Of a stretch of DNA of 64,000 bases, positions 24,185 to 33,571 are shown piece after piece. The notes beneath the pieces were generated by a model. The model saw only the letters and a program-made list of their open reading frames with translations. It was not told where the DNA came from and ran no database searches. A program made the position numbers and the translations under genes. The stretch is taken from positions 1 to 64,000 of the forward strand of contig JBLHMB010000001.1 of NCBI GenBank assembly GCA_047621665.1. Direction: 5' to 3'. The first letter of the stretch is position 1. Each line of letters starts with the position of its first letter. The stretch comes from Actimicrobium sp047621665. Lineage in GTDB: Bacteria > Pseudomonadota > Gammaproteobacteria > Burkholderiales > Burkholderiaceae_D.

Positions 24185-25172
24185 GTGTGGCACTCCTGTG
24201 CTGAAAAAAATCAACGATACGGTTCGGCAGCCACTCGAGCTGACCCGGCGGCGCACCATCCGCGAAACCGACATGGCCGCCGGTGGCCGGATACTCGAGC
24301 GTGACGGCGGCAGCGGCGCTGGCCGGTAAATGCTGGGCCGGCATGAACGGGTCATTGCGGGCATTGAGCACCAGTGTCGGCACCGTGATGTCGCCCAGTA
24401 TGTGGCGCGCGCTGGCGCGGTCCCAGTAGTCATTGGTGTCGCGATAGCCGTGCAGCGGCGCCGTGACGATATTGTCGAACGCGTACAGATCGCGCGCTGC
24501 CAGCAACTTGTCGCGGTCGAACAGGCCGGGGAATTGCGCCAGTTTTTGCAGGCACTTGGGCTTGAGGGTTTGCAGGAACATGCGGGTATAGACCAGGTTG
24601 AAGCCGGACGACAGGGCCGCACCGCCGGCAGCCAGATCGAGCGGTGCAGAGACCGAACAGGCCGCGTCGACAATGCCGGCGCTGTGCTGCGATTCGCCCA
24701 GCCAGCGCAACAGTGCATTGCCACCTAGTGAAACGCCGACCGCAAAGAAGTCGCTGGCACCGGTCGCCGCCGGGGTGGTCTTGAGGCGGCGCAGCAGCCA
24801 GTCGATTTCGGTCGCGTCGCCGGAATGATAGAAGCGCGGTGCCAGGTTCATCTCGCCCGAACAGCCACGAAAATGCGGGATCGCACCGGCCCAGCCCAGG
24901 CGATGCAAGTGCGCCATCAGCGCGCGGCTGTAATGACTGCCGGACGAGCCTTCCAGTCCATGAAACAGCACCACGAACGGCATGCCCGGACGACCTGCGA
25001 CAAAATCGATATCGACAAAATCACCATCGGGCGCACTCCAGCGTTCGCGCCGCAGCGGCGTCGCCGGTGTGGCGATGCACTTGGCAGGATAAATGGTCTG
25101 CAGGTGCCCCCCGGGCAGCCAGCGTGGCGCGCGATAGGTCCCGGCGGCACTGACGTGTGCGGTGCGCTTCAA
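24177..25172 (-). CDS. Alpha/beta-fold hydrolase, YheT-like
   Basis: A 331-residue hydrolase. Family marks are RWLPGGHLQTIYP, VVLFHGLEGSSGSHYSRALM (oxyanion region), HFRGCSGEMN, and the nucleophile elbow GVSLGGNALLRWL. The acid and His appear in NARNDPFMP and ATGGHVGFAD. The best start is a TTG at 25172 whose bases overlap the TGA of the upstream gene, indicating coupling. ATG codons do not fit the conserved N-terminus. The substrate is unknown. Confidence 0.82.
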   Translation of the reverse strand: MKRTAHVSAAGTYRAPRWLPGGHLQTIYPAKCIATPATPLRRERWSAPDGDFVDIDFVAGRPGMPFVVLFHGLEGSSGSHYSRALMAHLHRLGWAGAIPHFRGCSGEMNLAPRFYHSGDATEIDWLLRRLKTTPAATGASDFFAVGVSLGGNALLRWLGESQHSAGIVDAACSVSAPLDLAAGGAALSSGFNLVYTRMFLQTLKPKCLQKLAQFPGLFDRDKLLAARDLYAFDNIVTAPLHGYRDTNDYWDRASARHILGDITVPTLVLNARNDPFMPAQHLPASAAAAVTLEYPATGGHVGFADGAPPGQLEWLPNRIVDFFQHRSATHG

Positions 25173-25597
25173 TGCAGTGTGGTCGAATCGGGCACGACAA
25201 CCGGCGGTTTGCCAGGGGCGATCGATGCATGGTGGACGGCGATGCGCCAGCCCATCGGCGTCTTGATGTAGACATTGGTGGCCAGGATATGCAGCTCCTG
25301 CGTGATGTCGCCACTGCGCATTTGTTCCAGCACGCTGTGGGTAGCGGCCATCAGGTTTTGCATCACATGCAGTTGCACCGGATGGATGTGCACGCCGCCA
25401 TGGGCAAACACCGCTTGCCACGACGCGCGGATCGCGGCGTGGCCGATCAGGCGTGGCGCTCCGGGATGGATGCAGGTGATTTCTTCATCGTCGGCCCAGA
25501 GTGCCATCAGGGCGTCCAGGTCGGCGCGGCCGAGGGCGTCATAAAACGCCGCTTCGGTATCGGCAGGACTGCCGGACAATTGTTTCTTGCTGGACAT
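25169..25597 (-). CDS. SnoaL/NTF2-like domain protein
   Basis: A 142-residue protein of the NTF2-like superfamily (EAAFYDALGRADLDALMALW, EITCIHPGAPRLIGHAAIRA, TNVYIKTPMGWRIAVHHASI). These domains can be enzymes or ligand-binding proteins, and function here is unknown. It is the first gene of a coupled unit with the YheT-like hydrolase and the protein of unknown function. Confidence 0.8.
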   Translation of the reverse strand: MSSKKQLSGSPADTEAAFYDALGRADLDALMALWADDEEITCIHPGAPRLIGHAAIRASWQAVFAHGGVHIHPVQLHVMQNLMAATHSVLEQMRSGDITQELHILATNVYIKTPMGWRIAVHHASIAPGKPPVVVPDSTTLH

Positions 25598-25613
25598 GGC
25601 AAGCTCCGTGTGA

Positions 25614-25811
25614 TTAGTGGGCGTGGACGGTTTCGCCGGCTTTCATCCGGTAGACCGTGCCGCAGTACGGGCATTTCGCTTCACCGTGACTCATGTCGAG
25701 GAAGACCCGCGGGTGGGATGACCAGAAGGGCATCGCATCGTTCGGGCAATGGGCCGGTAAATCAGTCGCGGCCAGTTCGACCGGGGCGAGGGGGGATTTC
25801 GGTGCACTCAT
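25614..25811 (-). CDS. Small zinc-finger protein (zf-CHCC)
   Basis: A 65-residue protein, starting MSAPKSPLAPVELAATDLPA. It has the CHCC zinc-binding pattern (HCPNDAMPFWSSHPRVFLDM, then SHGEAKCPYCGTVYRMKAGE). The family is related to a mitochondrial complex I subunit. Its bacterial role is not established. A longer start at 25910 is possible but would add an unrelated N-terminus. It lies 16 bases upstream of the SnoaL gene on the same strand. Confidence 0.8.
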   Translation of the reverse strand: MSAPKSPLAPVELAATDLPAHCPNDAMPFWSSHPRVFLDMSHGEAKCPYCGTVYRMKAGETVHAH

Positions 25812-25942
25812 GGCGGGTTTCTGCTTCATCAGTCTAAGGAGCCCTGATTCTAGCGGATTCTGTCGCCGATCCGGACCGGCAGGGACGGACCTCTGTACTA
25901 TGTGCGCCAATTCAATGATTCAAAGTCATCTTTATTCCCGTC

Positions 25943-26698
25943 ATGATCAATTCCGAAACTGCTTCCGGTCACCAGTCCGCCGCCGTTGTTGAAAAACGTG
26001 CTTTTGCTGCTGCCTTCAAAATCAGTGTTGCCACCATGCCGGGGATTTTTGCGTGGGGCCTGGTGTCGGGCATGGCGATGGTCAAGTCAGGTCTGACGAT
26101 CTGGCAGGCGCTGGGCATGTCATTCTTCGTGTTTGCCGGATCGGCCCAACTGGCGGCATTGCCGCTGATTGCGGCCGATGCGCCGACGTGGGTGGTGTTC
26201 GTGACGGCGCTGGTAGTCAATTTGCGCTTCGTGATTTTTGCTGCGGCGATCGGACCGCATTTTGCGCATCTGCGCTGGAACCAGCGTCTCTGGTACGGCT
26301 ATTTCAATGCCGACATCACGATGGGATTTTTTCCGCGCCGTTTTCCATCGGAAACGCTGCACCAGCCGGCCGGCAAGGTCGGCTATTTCACCGGTATCTG
26401 TTATCCGAACTGGTGCGCGTGGCAGAGCGGCGCGGTGGCGGGCATCCTGCTGGCCAGCCAGATCCCGGAGAGCTGGGGCATTGGCTTTGCCGGCACGCTA
26501 GCGCTGCTGGCGGTAATGATTCCGCTGACCATCAACCTGGCTGCGCTGGGCGGCGTGCTGGTGGCGGGCGTGGTGGCGATTGCGGCCGCGCAGTTTCCTT
26601 ACCGGCTGGGCTTGCTGGCAGCAGTGGTTGCCGGGATGGCGGTGGCAATGTGTATTGATTACCTGATGGAGCGGCATCTGCCGCGCAAAATACCATGA
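25943..26698 (+). CDS. azlC: AzlC-family branched-chain amino acid exporter, large subunit
   Basis: A 251-residue membrane protein with about seven to eight hydrophobic segments. The AzlC signature region is ATMPGIFAWGLVSGMAMVKS and FFVFAGSAQLAALPLIAADA. It pairs with the small membrane protein AzlD downstream (four-base overlap), and together such proteins export branched-chain or other amino acids. Confidence 0.9.
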   Translation: MINSETASGHQSAAVVEKRAFAAAFKISVATMPGIFAWGLVSGMAMVKSGLTIWQALGMSFFVFAGSAQLAALPLIAADAPTWVVFVTALVVNLRFVIFAAAIGPHFAHLRWNQRLWYGYFNADITMGFFPRRFPSETLHQPAGKVGYFTGICYPNWCAWQSGAVAGILLASQIPESWGIGFAGTLALLAVMIPLTINLAALGGVLVAGVVAIAAAQFPYRLGLLAAVVAGMAVAMCIDYLMERHLPRKIP

Positions 26699-27018
26699 CG
26701 ACAACTGAAATCTGGATCACGATCGGCCTGCTGATGCTGGCCACGATACTGACCCGCTGTTCTTTTTTCCTGCTGGGCGATGCGGTCAAGCTACCGGAAA
26801 AAGTCCAGCACGCGCTGCGTTATGCGCCCGCTGCCGCGATGGCGGCGATTGTTGCGCCCGATCTGGTGTTCGTGGGCGGCACGCTCGATGTGCACTGGAC
26901 CAATCCGCGTCTGCTGGCCGGACTCGGTGCGGTGGTGTTTTTTCTGGTCACCAGACATTTGCTGGGCACCATCGTTGTCGGCATGGTGTTGTACACGGGT
27001 CTGCGGCTGGTTCTGTAA
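26695..27018 (+). CDS. azlD: AzlD-family exporter, small subunit
   Basis: A 107-residue protein with three to four membrane segments (IWITIGLLMLATILTRCSFF, ALRYAPAAAMAAIVAPDLVF). The ATG overlaps the azlC stop. It is the small partner of AzlC in the two-component branched-chain amino acid exporter. Confidence 0.9.
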   Translation: MTTTEIWITIGLLMLATILTRCSFFLLGDAVKLPEKVQHALRYAPAAAMAAIVAPDLVFVGGTLDVHWTNPRLLAGLGAVVFFLVTRHLLGTIVVGMVLYTGLRLVL

Positions 27019-27099
27019 TTCGTTGCGAAAACGGCAGGTTTGCCCGGGTGCTGGGGTAAAATGTTGCCTCTTTCAATTTGGGTTTCGGGATTTCTGACT

Positions 27100-28293
27100 A
27101 TGCAATTCAACCGACTGAGCGACCTGATCGCCGCTAACCAATTACGCGGCAAGCGCGTCTTCATTCGCGCCGACCTCAATGTGCCGCAAGATGATGCCGG
27201 CAAGATCACCGAAGATACCCGACTCCGCGCCTCGGTACCGGCCATCCGTCAGGCGCTCGACGCCGGCGCTGCCGTGATGGTGACGTCGCATCTCGGTCGC
27301 CCGGTCGAAGGCGAATTCAAGCCATCCGATTCCCTTGCGCCGGTTGCCACCCGCCTGTCAGCGCTACTGGATCAAACCGTCACGCTGGTCCACAACTGGG
27401 TTGATGGCGTCGAAGTCGCGCCGGGCCAGATCGTCCTGCTGGAAAATTGCCGCGTCAATCGCGGCGAAAAAAAGAACGACGCCGTGCTGGCAAAAAAGAT
27501 GGCCGCGCTGTGCGACATCTACGTCAATGATGCTTTCGGTACCGCGCATCGCGCCGAAGCTACCACGTACGGGATTGCGCAATTCGCGCCGGTCGCCTGC
27601 GCCGGTCCGTTGCTGGCGGCGGAACTTGATGCCCTCGGCAAGGCGCTGACCGCACCGGCCCGGCCGCTGCTGGCCATCGTGGCAGGTTCCAAGGTGTCGT
27701 CCAAACTGACTATCCTGAAAGCCCTGGCGGCCAAGGTCGATCATCTGATCGTCGGTGGCGGCATCGCTAATACCTTTATGCTGGCGGCCGGCCTGAAGAT
27801 CGGCAAATCGCTGGTCGAAGCCGACCTGGTCAACGAAGCCAGAGAAATCATGGCGATGATGAGTGCCCGTGGCGCATCGGTACCGATCCCGACCGATGTG
27901 GTCTGCGCGAAGCAGTTCGCCGCGGATGCGACGGCCACCGTCAAGGCGGTGGCCGATGTCGAAGACGACGACCTGATCCTCGATATCGGCCCGCAAACGG
28001 CAGCTTTGCTGGCGGCGCAAATCGCGCAGGCCGGAACGGTGGTCTGGAATGGTCCGGTCGGCGTGTTCGAATTTGAGCAGTTCGGCCACGGTACCAAAAC
28101 GCTGGCGCTGGCGATTGCCGACGCCAAGGCGTTCTCGATTGCCGGCGGGGGTGATACGCTGGCAGCCATTGCCAAGTACGACATCACCGACCGGATCGAC
28201 TATATCTCGACCGGTGGTGGCGCTTTTCTTGAGTTCCTCGAAGGCCGGACTTTGCCGGCCGTCGCGATCCTCGAACAACGTTTCAGAAAATAA
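27100..28293 (+). CDS. pgk: Phosphoglycerate kinase
   Basis: A 397-residue glycolytic kinase converting 1,3-bisphosphoglycerate and ADP to 3-phosphoglycerate and ATP. The start MQFNRLSDLIAANQLRGKRV was chosen because RVFIRADLNVP is the normal N-terminal block. The 20 residues upstream in frame are not conserved. Other marks are TSHLGRP, AVVAGSKVSSKL-like AIVAGSKVSSKLTILKAL, and the C-terminal SIAGGGDTLAAIAKYDITD nucleotide loop. It opens a same-strand run pgk-pyk-fba-purC-purE-purK-sua5. Confidence 0.96.
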   Translation: MQFNRLSDLIAANQLRGKRVFIRADLNVPQDDAGKITEDTRLRASVPAIRQALDAGAAVMVTSHLGRPVEGEFKPSDSLAPVATRLSALLDQTVTLVHNWVDGVEVAPGQIVLLENCRVNRGEKKNDAVLAKKMAALCDIYVNDAFGTAHRAEATTYGIAQFAPVACAGPLLAAELDALGKALTAPARPLLAIVAGSKVSSKLTILKALAAKVDHLIVGGGIANTFMLAAGLKIGKSLVEADLVNEAREIMAMMSARGASVPIPTDVVCAKQFAADATATVKAVADVEDDDLILDIGPQTAALLAAQIAQAGTVVWNGPVGVFEFEQFGHGTKTLALAIADAKAFSIAGGGDTLAAIAKYDITDRIDYISTGGGAFLEFLEGRTLPAVAILEQRFRK

Positions 28294-28337
28294 ACACAGC
28301 CAATCAATCAGCAGATACGCCTTCGAAAGGGTCCCCT

Positions 28338-29777
28338 ATGTCTTTGTCCCGCGCTACTAAAATTGTTGCCACCATCGGTCCGGCTTCCAGTGACCTCGAT
28401 ACGTTGACGCGCATGATCCGCGCCGGCGTGAACGTAGTGCGGCTCAACTTTTCGCATGGCAAGGCGCAGGACCATATCGACCGGGCCGCGCTGGTGCGTC
28501 AGGCGGCCGCTGATTGCGGTGTCGAGATCGCCATCATGGCCGATCTGCAAGGCCCGAAAATCCGTGTCGGCAAGTTCGAGCACGGCAGGATTGAGCTGGT
28601 CAAGGGCGCCAGCTTTACGCTCGACGCGTCCTGCCAACTGGGTAATCAGGACGTCGTCGGCCTTGACTACCGCGAACTGCCACGCGACCTGCGCGTCAAT
28701 GATGTGCTGTTACTTAATGACGGACTGATCGTGCTGATCGTCGACAAGATTGTCGGCAGCGCGATCCACACCACGGTACGTATCGGTGGCGAGCTCTCGA
28801 ACAACAAGGGCATCAACCGGCAGGGTGGCGGGTTGTCGGCCCCGGCACTGACCGGAAAGGACATGGAAGACATCAAGACCGCGATGAGCATTCAGGCGGA
28901 CTATGTCGCGGTATCGTTTCCGAAAAGCGCGACCGACATGATCATGGCACGCCAACTGGCGAACATCGCCGGCGAGCAATACGGTCACAAACCATTGATG
29001 ATCGCCAAGATCGAACGGGCCGAAGCGATTCCGGTTCTGCAGGAAATCCTCGATGCCTCCGACGGCATCATGGTCGCGCGCGGCGACCTCGCTGTCGAAG
29101 TCGGCAATGCGGCCGTGCCGGCCCTGCAGAAACGCATGATCAAGATGGCGCGCGCTTCGAACAAGCTGGCCATCACCGCAACCCAGATGATGGAGTCGAT
29201 GATCGTCAATGCCGTGCCCACCCGCGCCGAAGTCTCGGATGTGGCCAACGCGGTCCTAGATGGCACCGATGCGGTAATGACCTCGGCCGAAACCGCCTCC
29301 GGTCGTTATCCGGTCGAAACCGTTGAAGCGATGGATGCGATCTGCATCGAAGCCGAAAAATCCGAAGACTACAAGCTCGATGCCGACTTCCTGAACCTGA
29401 CTTTTAGCCGGATTGATCAATCGATTGCGTATGGCGCGCTATTCACCGCGTATCATCTGCGCGTGAAAGCAATTGTTGCCTTGACCGAGTCGGGATCGAC
29501 ACCGCTGTGGATGAGCCGGCACAACATCGATATCCCGATTTTTGCAATGACGCCGAGCATGGCGACCCGGCGCAAGGCAGCGCTGTACCGCAACGTGCGG
29601 CCGTTTGAGCTGGAGAAATTAACCGACCCCGACGTCATGCTGAAAAACGTCCAGGATTTGTTGCTGGCCAAAGGCGTGGTGGAAAAGGGTGACATGATTG
29701 TTGTTACCTGGGGCGAGCCGATGGGACAAGCCGGCGGCACCAACGCGCTCAGGATCGTCAAGATCGGCGCACATTGA
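28338..29777 (+). CDS. pyk: Pyruvate kinase
   Basis: A 479-residue glycolytic enzyme converting phosphoenolpyruvate and ADP to pyruvate and ATP. Blocks: ATKIVATIGPASSD, VVRLNFSHGKAQDH, IMADLQGPKIRVG, MIAKIERAEAIP (catalytic Lys), GIMVARGDLAVEVG, ATQMMESMI and MTSAETASGRYPVE. It lies 44 bases after pgk and 33 before fba, an order common in Burkholderiales. Confidence 0.96.
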   Translation: MSLSRATKIVATIGPASSDLDTLTRMIRAGVNVVRLNFSHGKAQDHIDRAALVRQAAADCGVEIAIMADLQGPKIRVGKFEHGRIELVKGASFTLDASCQLGNQDVVGLDYRELPRDLRVNDVLLLNDGLIVLIVDKIVGSAIHTTVRIGGELSNNKGINRQGGGLSAPALTGKDMEDIKTAMSIQADYVAVSFPKSATDMIMARQLANIAGEQYGHKPLMIAKIERAEAIPVLQEILDASDGIMVARGDLAVEVGNAAVPALQKRMIKMARASNKLAITATQMMESMIVNAVPTRAEVSDVANAVLDGTDAVMTSAETASGRYPVETVEAMDAICIEAEKSEDYKLDADFLNLTFSRIDQSIAYGALFTAYHLRVKAIVALTESGSTPLWMSRHNIDIPIFAMTPSMATRRKAALYRNVRPFELEKLTDPDVMLKNVQDLLLAKGVVEKGDMIVVTWGEPMGQAGGTNALRIVKIGAH

Positions 29778-29810
29778 CATACCGAATTTAATTAGCTTTG
29801 GAGTTCTACC

Positions 29811-30875
29811 ATGCCACTTGTCTCAATGCGTCAACTGCTCGACCATGCTGCTGAAAATGGCTACGGCCTGCCGGCATTCAATGTCAACAATCTCGAACAG
29901 GTCCTTGCCATCATGGGCGCGGCCGATGCGGTCAATTCGCCGGTCATCATGCAGGCCTCGGCCGGCGCCCGCAAATATGCCGGTGAGCCATTCCTGCGTC
30001 ATCTGATCGAAGCGGCCATTGAAGCCTATCCGCATATCCCGGTTGTCATGCACCAGGATCACGGCCAGTCGCCATCGGTCTGCATGACCGCGATCCGCTC
30101 CGGCTTTTCGTCGGTGATGATGGATGGTTCGCTCAACGAAGATGGCAAATCGGTCGCCAGCTACGAATACAACGTCGAAGTTTCGCGCAAAGTGGTCGAG
30201 TTTTCGCACGCGATCGGCGTGACGGTCGAAGCCGAACTCGGTGTGCTCGGTTCGCTTGAAACCATGATGGGCGACAAGGAAGACGGCCACGGTGCCGACG
30301 GCAAGATGACCCGCGAGCAATTGCTTACCGATGTCTCGCAAGCCGCCGACTTTGTCCACCTGACCCAGTGCGATGCGTTGGCCATTGCGATCGGTACTTC
30401 GCATGGCGCGTACAAGTTTTCACGCAAGCCGACCGGCGACATCCTGGCGATTGACCGCATCAAGGAAATCCACGCCCGTATCCCGAATACGCATCTGGTG
30501 ATGCATGGCTCGTCGTCGGTGCCACAGGAGTTGCTGGCCGAAATCCGTCAATTTGGCGGTGACCTGAAAGAGACCTACGGCGTGCCGGTCGAAGAAATCC
30601 AGGAAGGCATCAAGTACGGCGTGCGTAAGATCAATATTGATACCGATATCCGGCTGGCGATGACGGGTGCGATCCGCCGCTATCTGTTCGAGAATCCGTC
30701 CAAATTCGATCCGCGCGATTACCTGAAACCAGCCCGCGAAGCGGCAATGCTGGTGGCCAAATCGCGCTTCCTGTCGTTCGGTTGCGAAGGCCAGGCCGCG
30801 AAGATCAAACCCTTGTCACTCGAAAAAATGGCGACGAAATACAAGCAGGGTGATCTGAAACAGATTGTCCAATAA
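29811..30875 (+). CDS. fba: Fructose-bisphosphate aldolase, class II
   Basis: A 354-residue zinc-dependent aldolase. Marks are YGLPAFNVNNLEQVLAIMGA, VPVVMHQDHGQSPSVC-like VVMHQDHGQSPSVCMTA (zinc His), GVTVEAELGVLGSLETMMGD, LAIAIGTSHGAYKF and LVMHGSSSVPQELL, followed by YGVRKINIDTDIRLAMTGAI. TTTGGAG precedes the ATG. It is the third gene of the glycolytic set, and a 109-base gap separates it from purC. Confidence 0.96.
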   Translation: MPLVSMRQLLDHAAENGYGLPAFNVNNLEQVLAIMGAADAVNSPVIMQASAGARKYAGEPFLRHLIEAAIEAYPHIPVVMHQDHGQSPSVCMTAIRSGFSSVMMDGSLNEDGKSVASYEYNVEVSRKVVEFSHAIGVTVEAELGVLGSLETMMGDKEDGHGADGKMTREQLLTDVSQAADFVHLTQCDALAIAIGTSHGAYKFSRKPTGDILAIDRIKEIHARIPNTHLVMHGSSSVPQELLAEIRQFGGDLKETYGVPVEEIQEGIKYGVRKINIDTDIRLAMTGAIRRYLFENPSKFDPRDYLKPAREAAMLVAKSRFLSFGCEGQAAKIKPLSLEKMATKYKQGDLKQIVQ

Positions 30876-30984
30876 GCGTCCAACAAGCGTTCAGTAATGC
30901 GTTAATTAAACAGAAACTTGTCCCAAGGGGCATCTTACGGCCGGCGTTGCGCATGCATCCCCGGCCGGATTTCATGGAAAAACT

Positions 30985-31881
30985 ATGACCAGTCTTTATC
31001 AATCCGAGATCCCGTCGTTGCCGCTGCTGGGCCGCGGCAAGGTGCGCGACAACTACGCCGTCGGTGACGACCGGATCCTCATCGTCACGACCGATCGCCT
31101 GTCGGCTTTCGACGTCGTGATGAACGAAGCGATCCCGGCCAAGGGCCGCGTGCTCAACCAGATGTCGAATTTCTGGTTCGATAAACTCGCCGCCATCGTG
31201 CCCAATCATCTGACCGGCGTGACGCCGGAATCGGTCGTGCAAGCCAGTGAAATTGATCAGGTGCGCGGTCGGGCGGTGGTGGCCAAGCGGCTGCAACCGA
31301 TCATGGTTGAAGCGGTCGTGCGCGGATACCTGATCGGCTCCGGCTGGAAGGATTACCAGGCGACTGGCGCAGTCTGCGGCATCGCGCTGCCGGCCGGTTT
31401 GCGTCAGGCCGACAAGCTGGCTGAGCCGATCTTCACGCCGGCCGCCAAAGCCGAGGCGGGCGAGCACGACGAAAACATCAGCTTCGCCGACATGGAACAG
31501 CGCCTCGGTGCCGGACTGGCAGCGAAGATGCGTGATGTCAGTATCAAGTTGTACCAGGCAGCAGCCGATTATGCCGCTACGCGCGGCATCATCATTGCCG
31601 ATACCAAGTTCGAATTCGGACTCGATGCCGATGGCACCATGTACTTGATGGATGAAGTGCTCACCGCCGATTCGTCGCGTTTCTGGCCCGCCGATTCATA
31701 CGCGCCGGGCAGCTCGCCACCGTCGTTCGACAAGCAGTTTGTGCGCGACTATCTCGAAACGCTGACCGCCTGGACCAAGACCGCGCCGGCCCCGAATCTG
31801 CCGGCCGACGTAATTGAAAAAACGGGCGCCAAATACCGCGAAGCGCTTGAGCGCCTGACCGGCGGCACGCTGGAGGACTGA
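30985..31881 (+). CDS. purC: Phosphoribosylaminoimidazole-succinocarboxamide synthase
   Basis: A 298-residue SAICAR synthetase, step 8 of purine synthesis. Blocks: LLGRGKVRDNYAVGDDRILI, TDRLSAFDVVMNEAIPAKGR, AVVRGYLIGSGWKDYQATGA, IIADTKFEFGLDADGTMYLM and TADSSRFWPADSY. It is the long type found in betaproteobacteria and yeast. It is followed by purE after one base. Confidence 0.96.
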   Translation: MTSLYQSEIPSLPLLGRGKVRDNYAVGDDRILIVTTDRLSAFDVVMNEAIPAKGRVLNQMSNFWFDKLAAIVPNHLTGVTPESVVQASEIDQVRGRAVVAKRLQPIMVEAVVRGYLIGSGWKDYQATGAVCGIALPAGLRQADKLAEPIFTPAAKAEAGEHDENISFADMEQRLGAGLAAKMRDVSIKLYQAAADYAATRGIIIADTKFEFGLDADGTMYLMDEVLTADSSRFWPADSYAPGSSPPSFDKQFVRDYLETLTAWTKTAPAPNLPADVIEKTGAKYREALERLTGGTLED

Positions 31882-31882
31882 G

Positions 31883-32374
31883 ATGACTGAACCGGTAAAA
31901 GTTGGCGTCGTGATGGGATCGTCCTCGGACTGGGAGGTGATGCAGCACGCGGTCGCGATGCTCAAGGACTTTGGTATTGCGTATGAAGCGCAAGTGATTT
32001 CGGCACATCGTATGCCGGACCAGCTGTTTGCCTATGCCGAGAGCGCTCGTGCGCGCGGCCTGGTCGCCATCATCGCCGGTGCCGGCGGAGCGGCACACTT
32101 GCCGGGCATGCTGGCGGCCAAGACCATTGTGCCGGTGCTGGGTGTGCCGGTGCCGTCGAAGTATTTGCGTGGCGAAGATTCGCTACTGTCGATTGTGCAG
32201 ATGCCCAAGGGTATTCCGGTCGCGACCTTTGCCATCGGTGAAGCCGGTGCAGCCAATGCCGCATTGACTGCCATCGCCATCATGGCGACCACCGATGAGG
32301 CGCTGGCCGCCAAGCTCGAGGCGTTCCGCACGGCGCAGACGCAAGTCGCGCTGGCGATGGTGTTGCCGGTATGA
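31883..32374 (+). CDS. purE: 5-(carboxyamino)imidazole ribonucleotide mutase
   Basis: A 163-residue class I PurE. The active-site block GVVMGSSSDWEVMQHAVAML lies at the N-terminus, with SAHRMPDQL and IIAGAGGAAHLPGM following. GGAGG precedes the ATG. It overlaps purK by four bases. PurK and PurE together carboxylate AIR. Confidence 0.96.
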   Translation: MTEPVKVGVVMGSSSDWEVMQHAVAMLKDFGIAYEAQVISAHRMPDQLFAYAESARARGLVAIIAGAGGAAHLPGMLAAKTIVPVLGVPVPSKYLRGEDSLLSIVQMPKGIPVATFAIGEAGAANAALTAIAIMATTDEALAAKLEAFRTAQTQVALAMVLPV

Positions 32375-33564
32375 GTACTGTGCAGTCGGCGCTGATTCCG
32401 TCGGCAACGCCGGCTACCTGGCTCGGCGTGATGGGCGGTGGCCAGCTCGGCCGGATGTTCGTCCATGCCGCGCAAGCGATAGGTTACAAGGTCGCGGTGC
32501 TCGAGCCTGCTGCAGATGCGCCGGCTGCGCATGCCGCCGACCGGCATCTGGTGGCGCGTTACGACGATGCCGATGCGCTGCACGAACTGGCACTGCAATG
32601 CGTTGCGGTGACCACCGAATTCGAGAACGTGCCGGCGGCCAGTCTGGCTTTGCTGGCGCAGCATGCCAGCGTTTCGCCGTCGGCGGCGTGCGTGTCGGTG
32701 GCGCAGGACCGGATGGTCGAGAAACGCTTCTTTATCGATTGCGCTGCACGCTCCGGCGTGCAGCCGGCACCGCATCAGTTGATTGCTGCCGACAGCGACA
32801 TCGACACGGTGATCGATGCGCTACTGCCCGGTATCCTGAAGACGGTGCGCCTCGGTTATGACGGCAAGGGCCAGGCGCGCGTCGCGACGATTGCCGAGTT
32901 GCGGTCGGCGTTCGCCGGTATGAACGGCGTGCCGTGCGTGCTCGAAAAAATGCTGCCGCTGGCTTATGAAGTCTCGGTGCTGGCGGCGCGTGGCCACGAT
33001 GGTAAATCGGTGGTCTACCCGATTGCCGAAAATGTCCATCGCGACGGCATCCTGTTTACCACCACCGTGCCAGGTCCGAATGTGTCGACCGGGTGCGCTG
33101 GACGGGCGCATGATGCGGCGCTGGCGATCATCGACCAGCTGGGTTATGTCGGCGTGCTGTGCATCGAGTTTTTCATCCTTGACGATGGCTCGCTGGTGGT
33201 CAACGAGATGGCACCGCGTCCGCATAACAGCGGTCACTATACGATCGATGCATGCATGACCAGCCAGTTCGCCCAGCAGGTGCGGGCGATGACCGGATTG
33301 GCGCTGGGGGAGGTGCGCCAGCACTCGCCGGCGGTAATGCTGAATCTCCTCGGCGATCTGTGGTTCGATGTCGCTACCGGTGAGCGGTGCGAGCCAGCCT
33401 GGGACCGCGTGCTGGCTTTGCCAGGCGCAAGCTTGCACTTGTACGGCAAGGATGACCCGCGGCCTTCACGCAAAATGGGCCATGTGACCTTCGTGGCGAC
33501 CACACTTGCTCAGGCGCAGGCGAGCTTGCAAGCAGCCTGCGCGATTCTGCGTATTGCCCCTTAG
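32371..33564 (+). CDS. purK: 5-(carboxyamino)imidazole ribonucleotide synthase
   Basis: A 397-residue ATP-grasp enzyme making N5-CAIR from AIR, bicarbonate and ATP. Visible blocks are WLGVMGGGQLGRMFVHAAQA, TTEFENVPAASLALL, ILKTVRLGYDGKGQARV (ATP binding), VVNEMAPRPHNSGHYTIDAC and SRKMGHVTFV. Translationally coupled to purE, and eight bases before the sua5 start. Confidence 0.96.
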   Translation: MSTVQSALIPSATPATWLGVMGGGQLGRMFVHAAQAIGYKVAVLEPAADAPAAHAADRHLVARYDDADALHELALQCVAVTTEFENVPAASLALLAQHASVSPSAACVSVAQDRMVEKRFFIDCAARSGVQPAPHQLIAADSDIDTVIDALLPGILKTVRLGYDGKGQARVATIAELRSAFAGMNGVPCVLEKMLPLAYEVSVLAARGHDGKSVVYPIAENVHRDGILFTTTVPGPNVSTGCAGRAHDAALAIIDQLGYVGVLCIEFFILDDGSLVVNEMAPRPHNSGHYTIDACMTSQFAQQVRAMTGLALGEVRQHSPAVMLNLLGDLWFDVATGERCEPAWDRVLALPGASLHLYGKDDPRPSRKMGHVTFVATTLAQAQASLQAACAILRIAP

Positions 33565-33571
33565 GTCGCGC

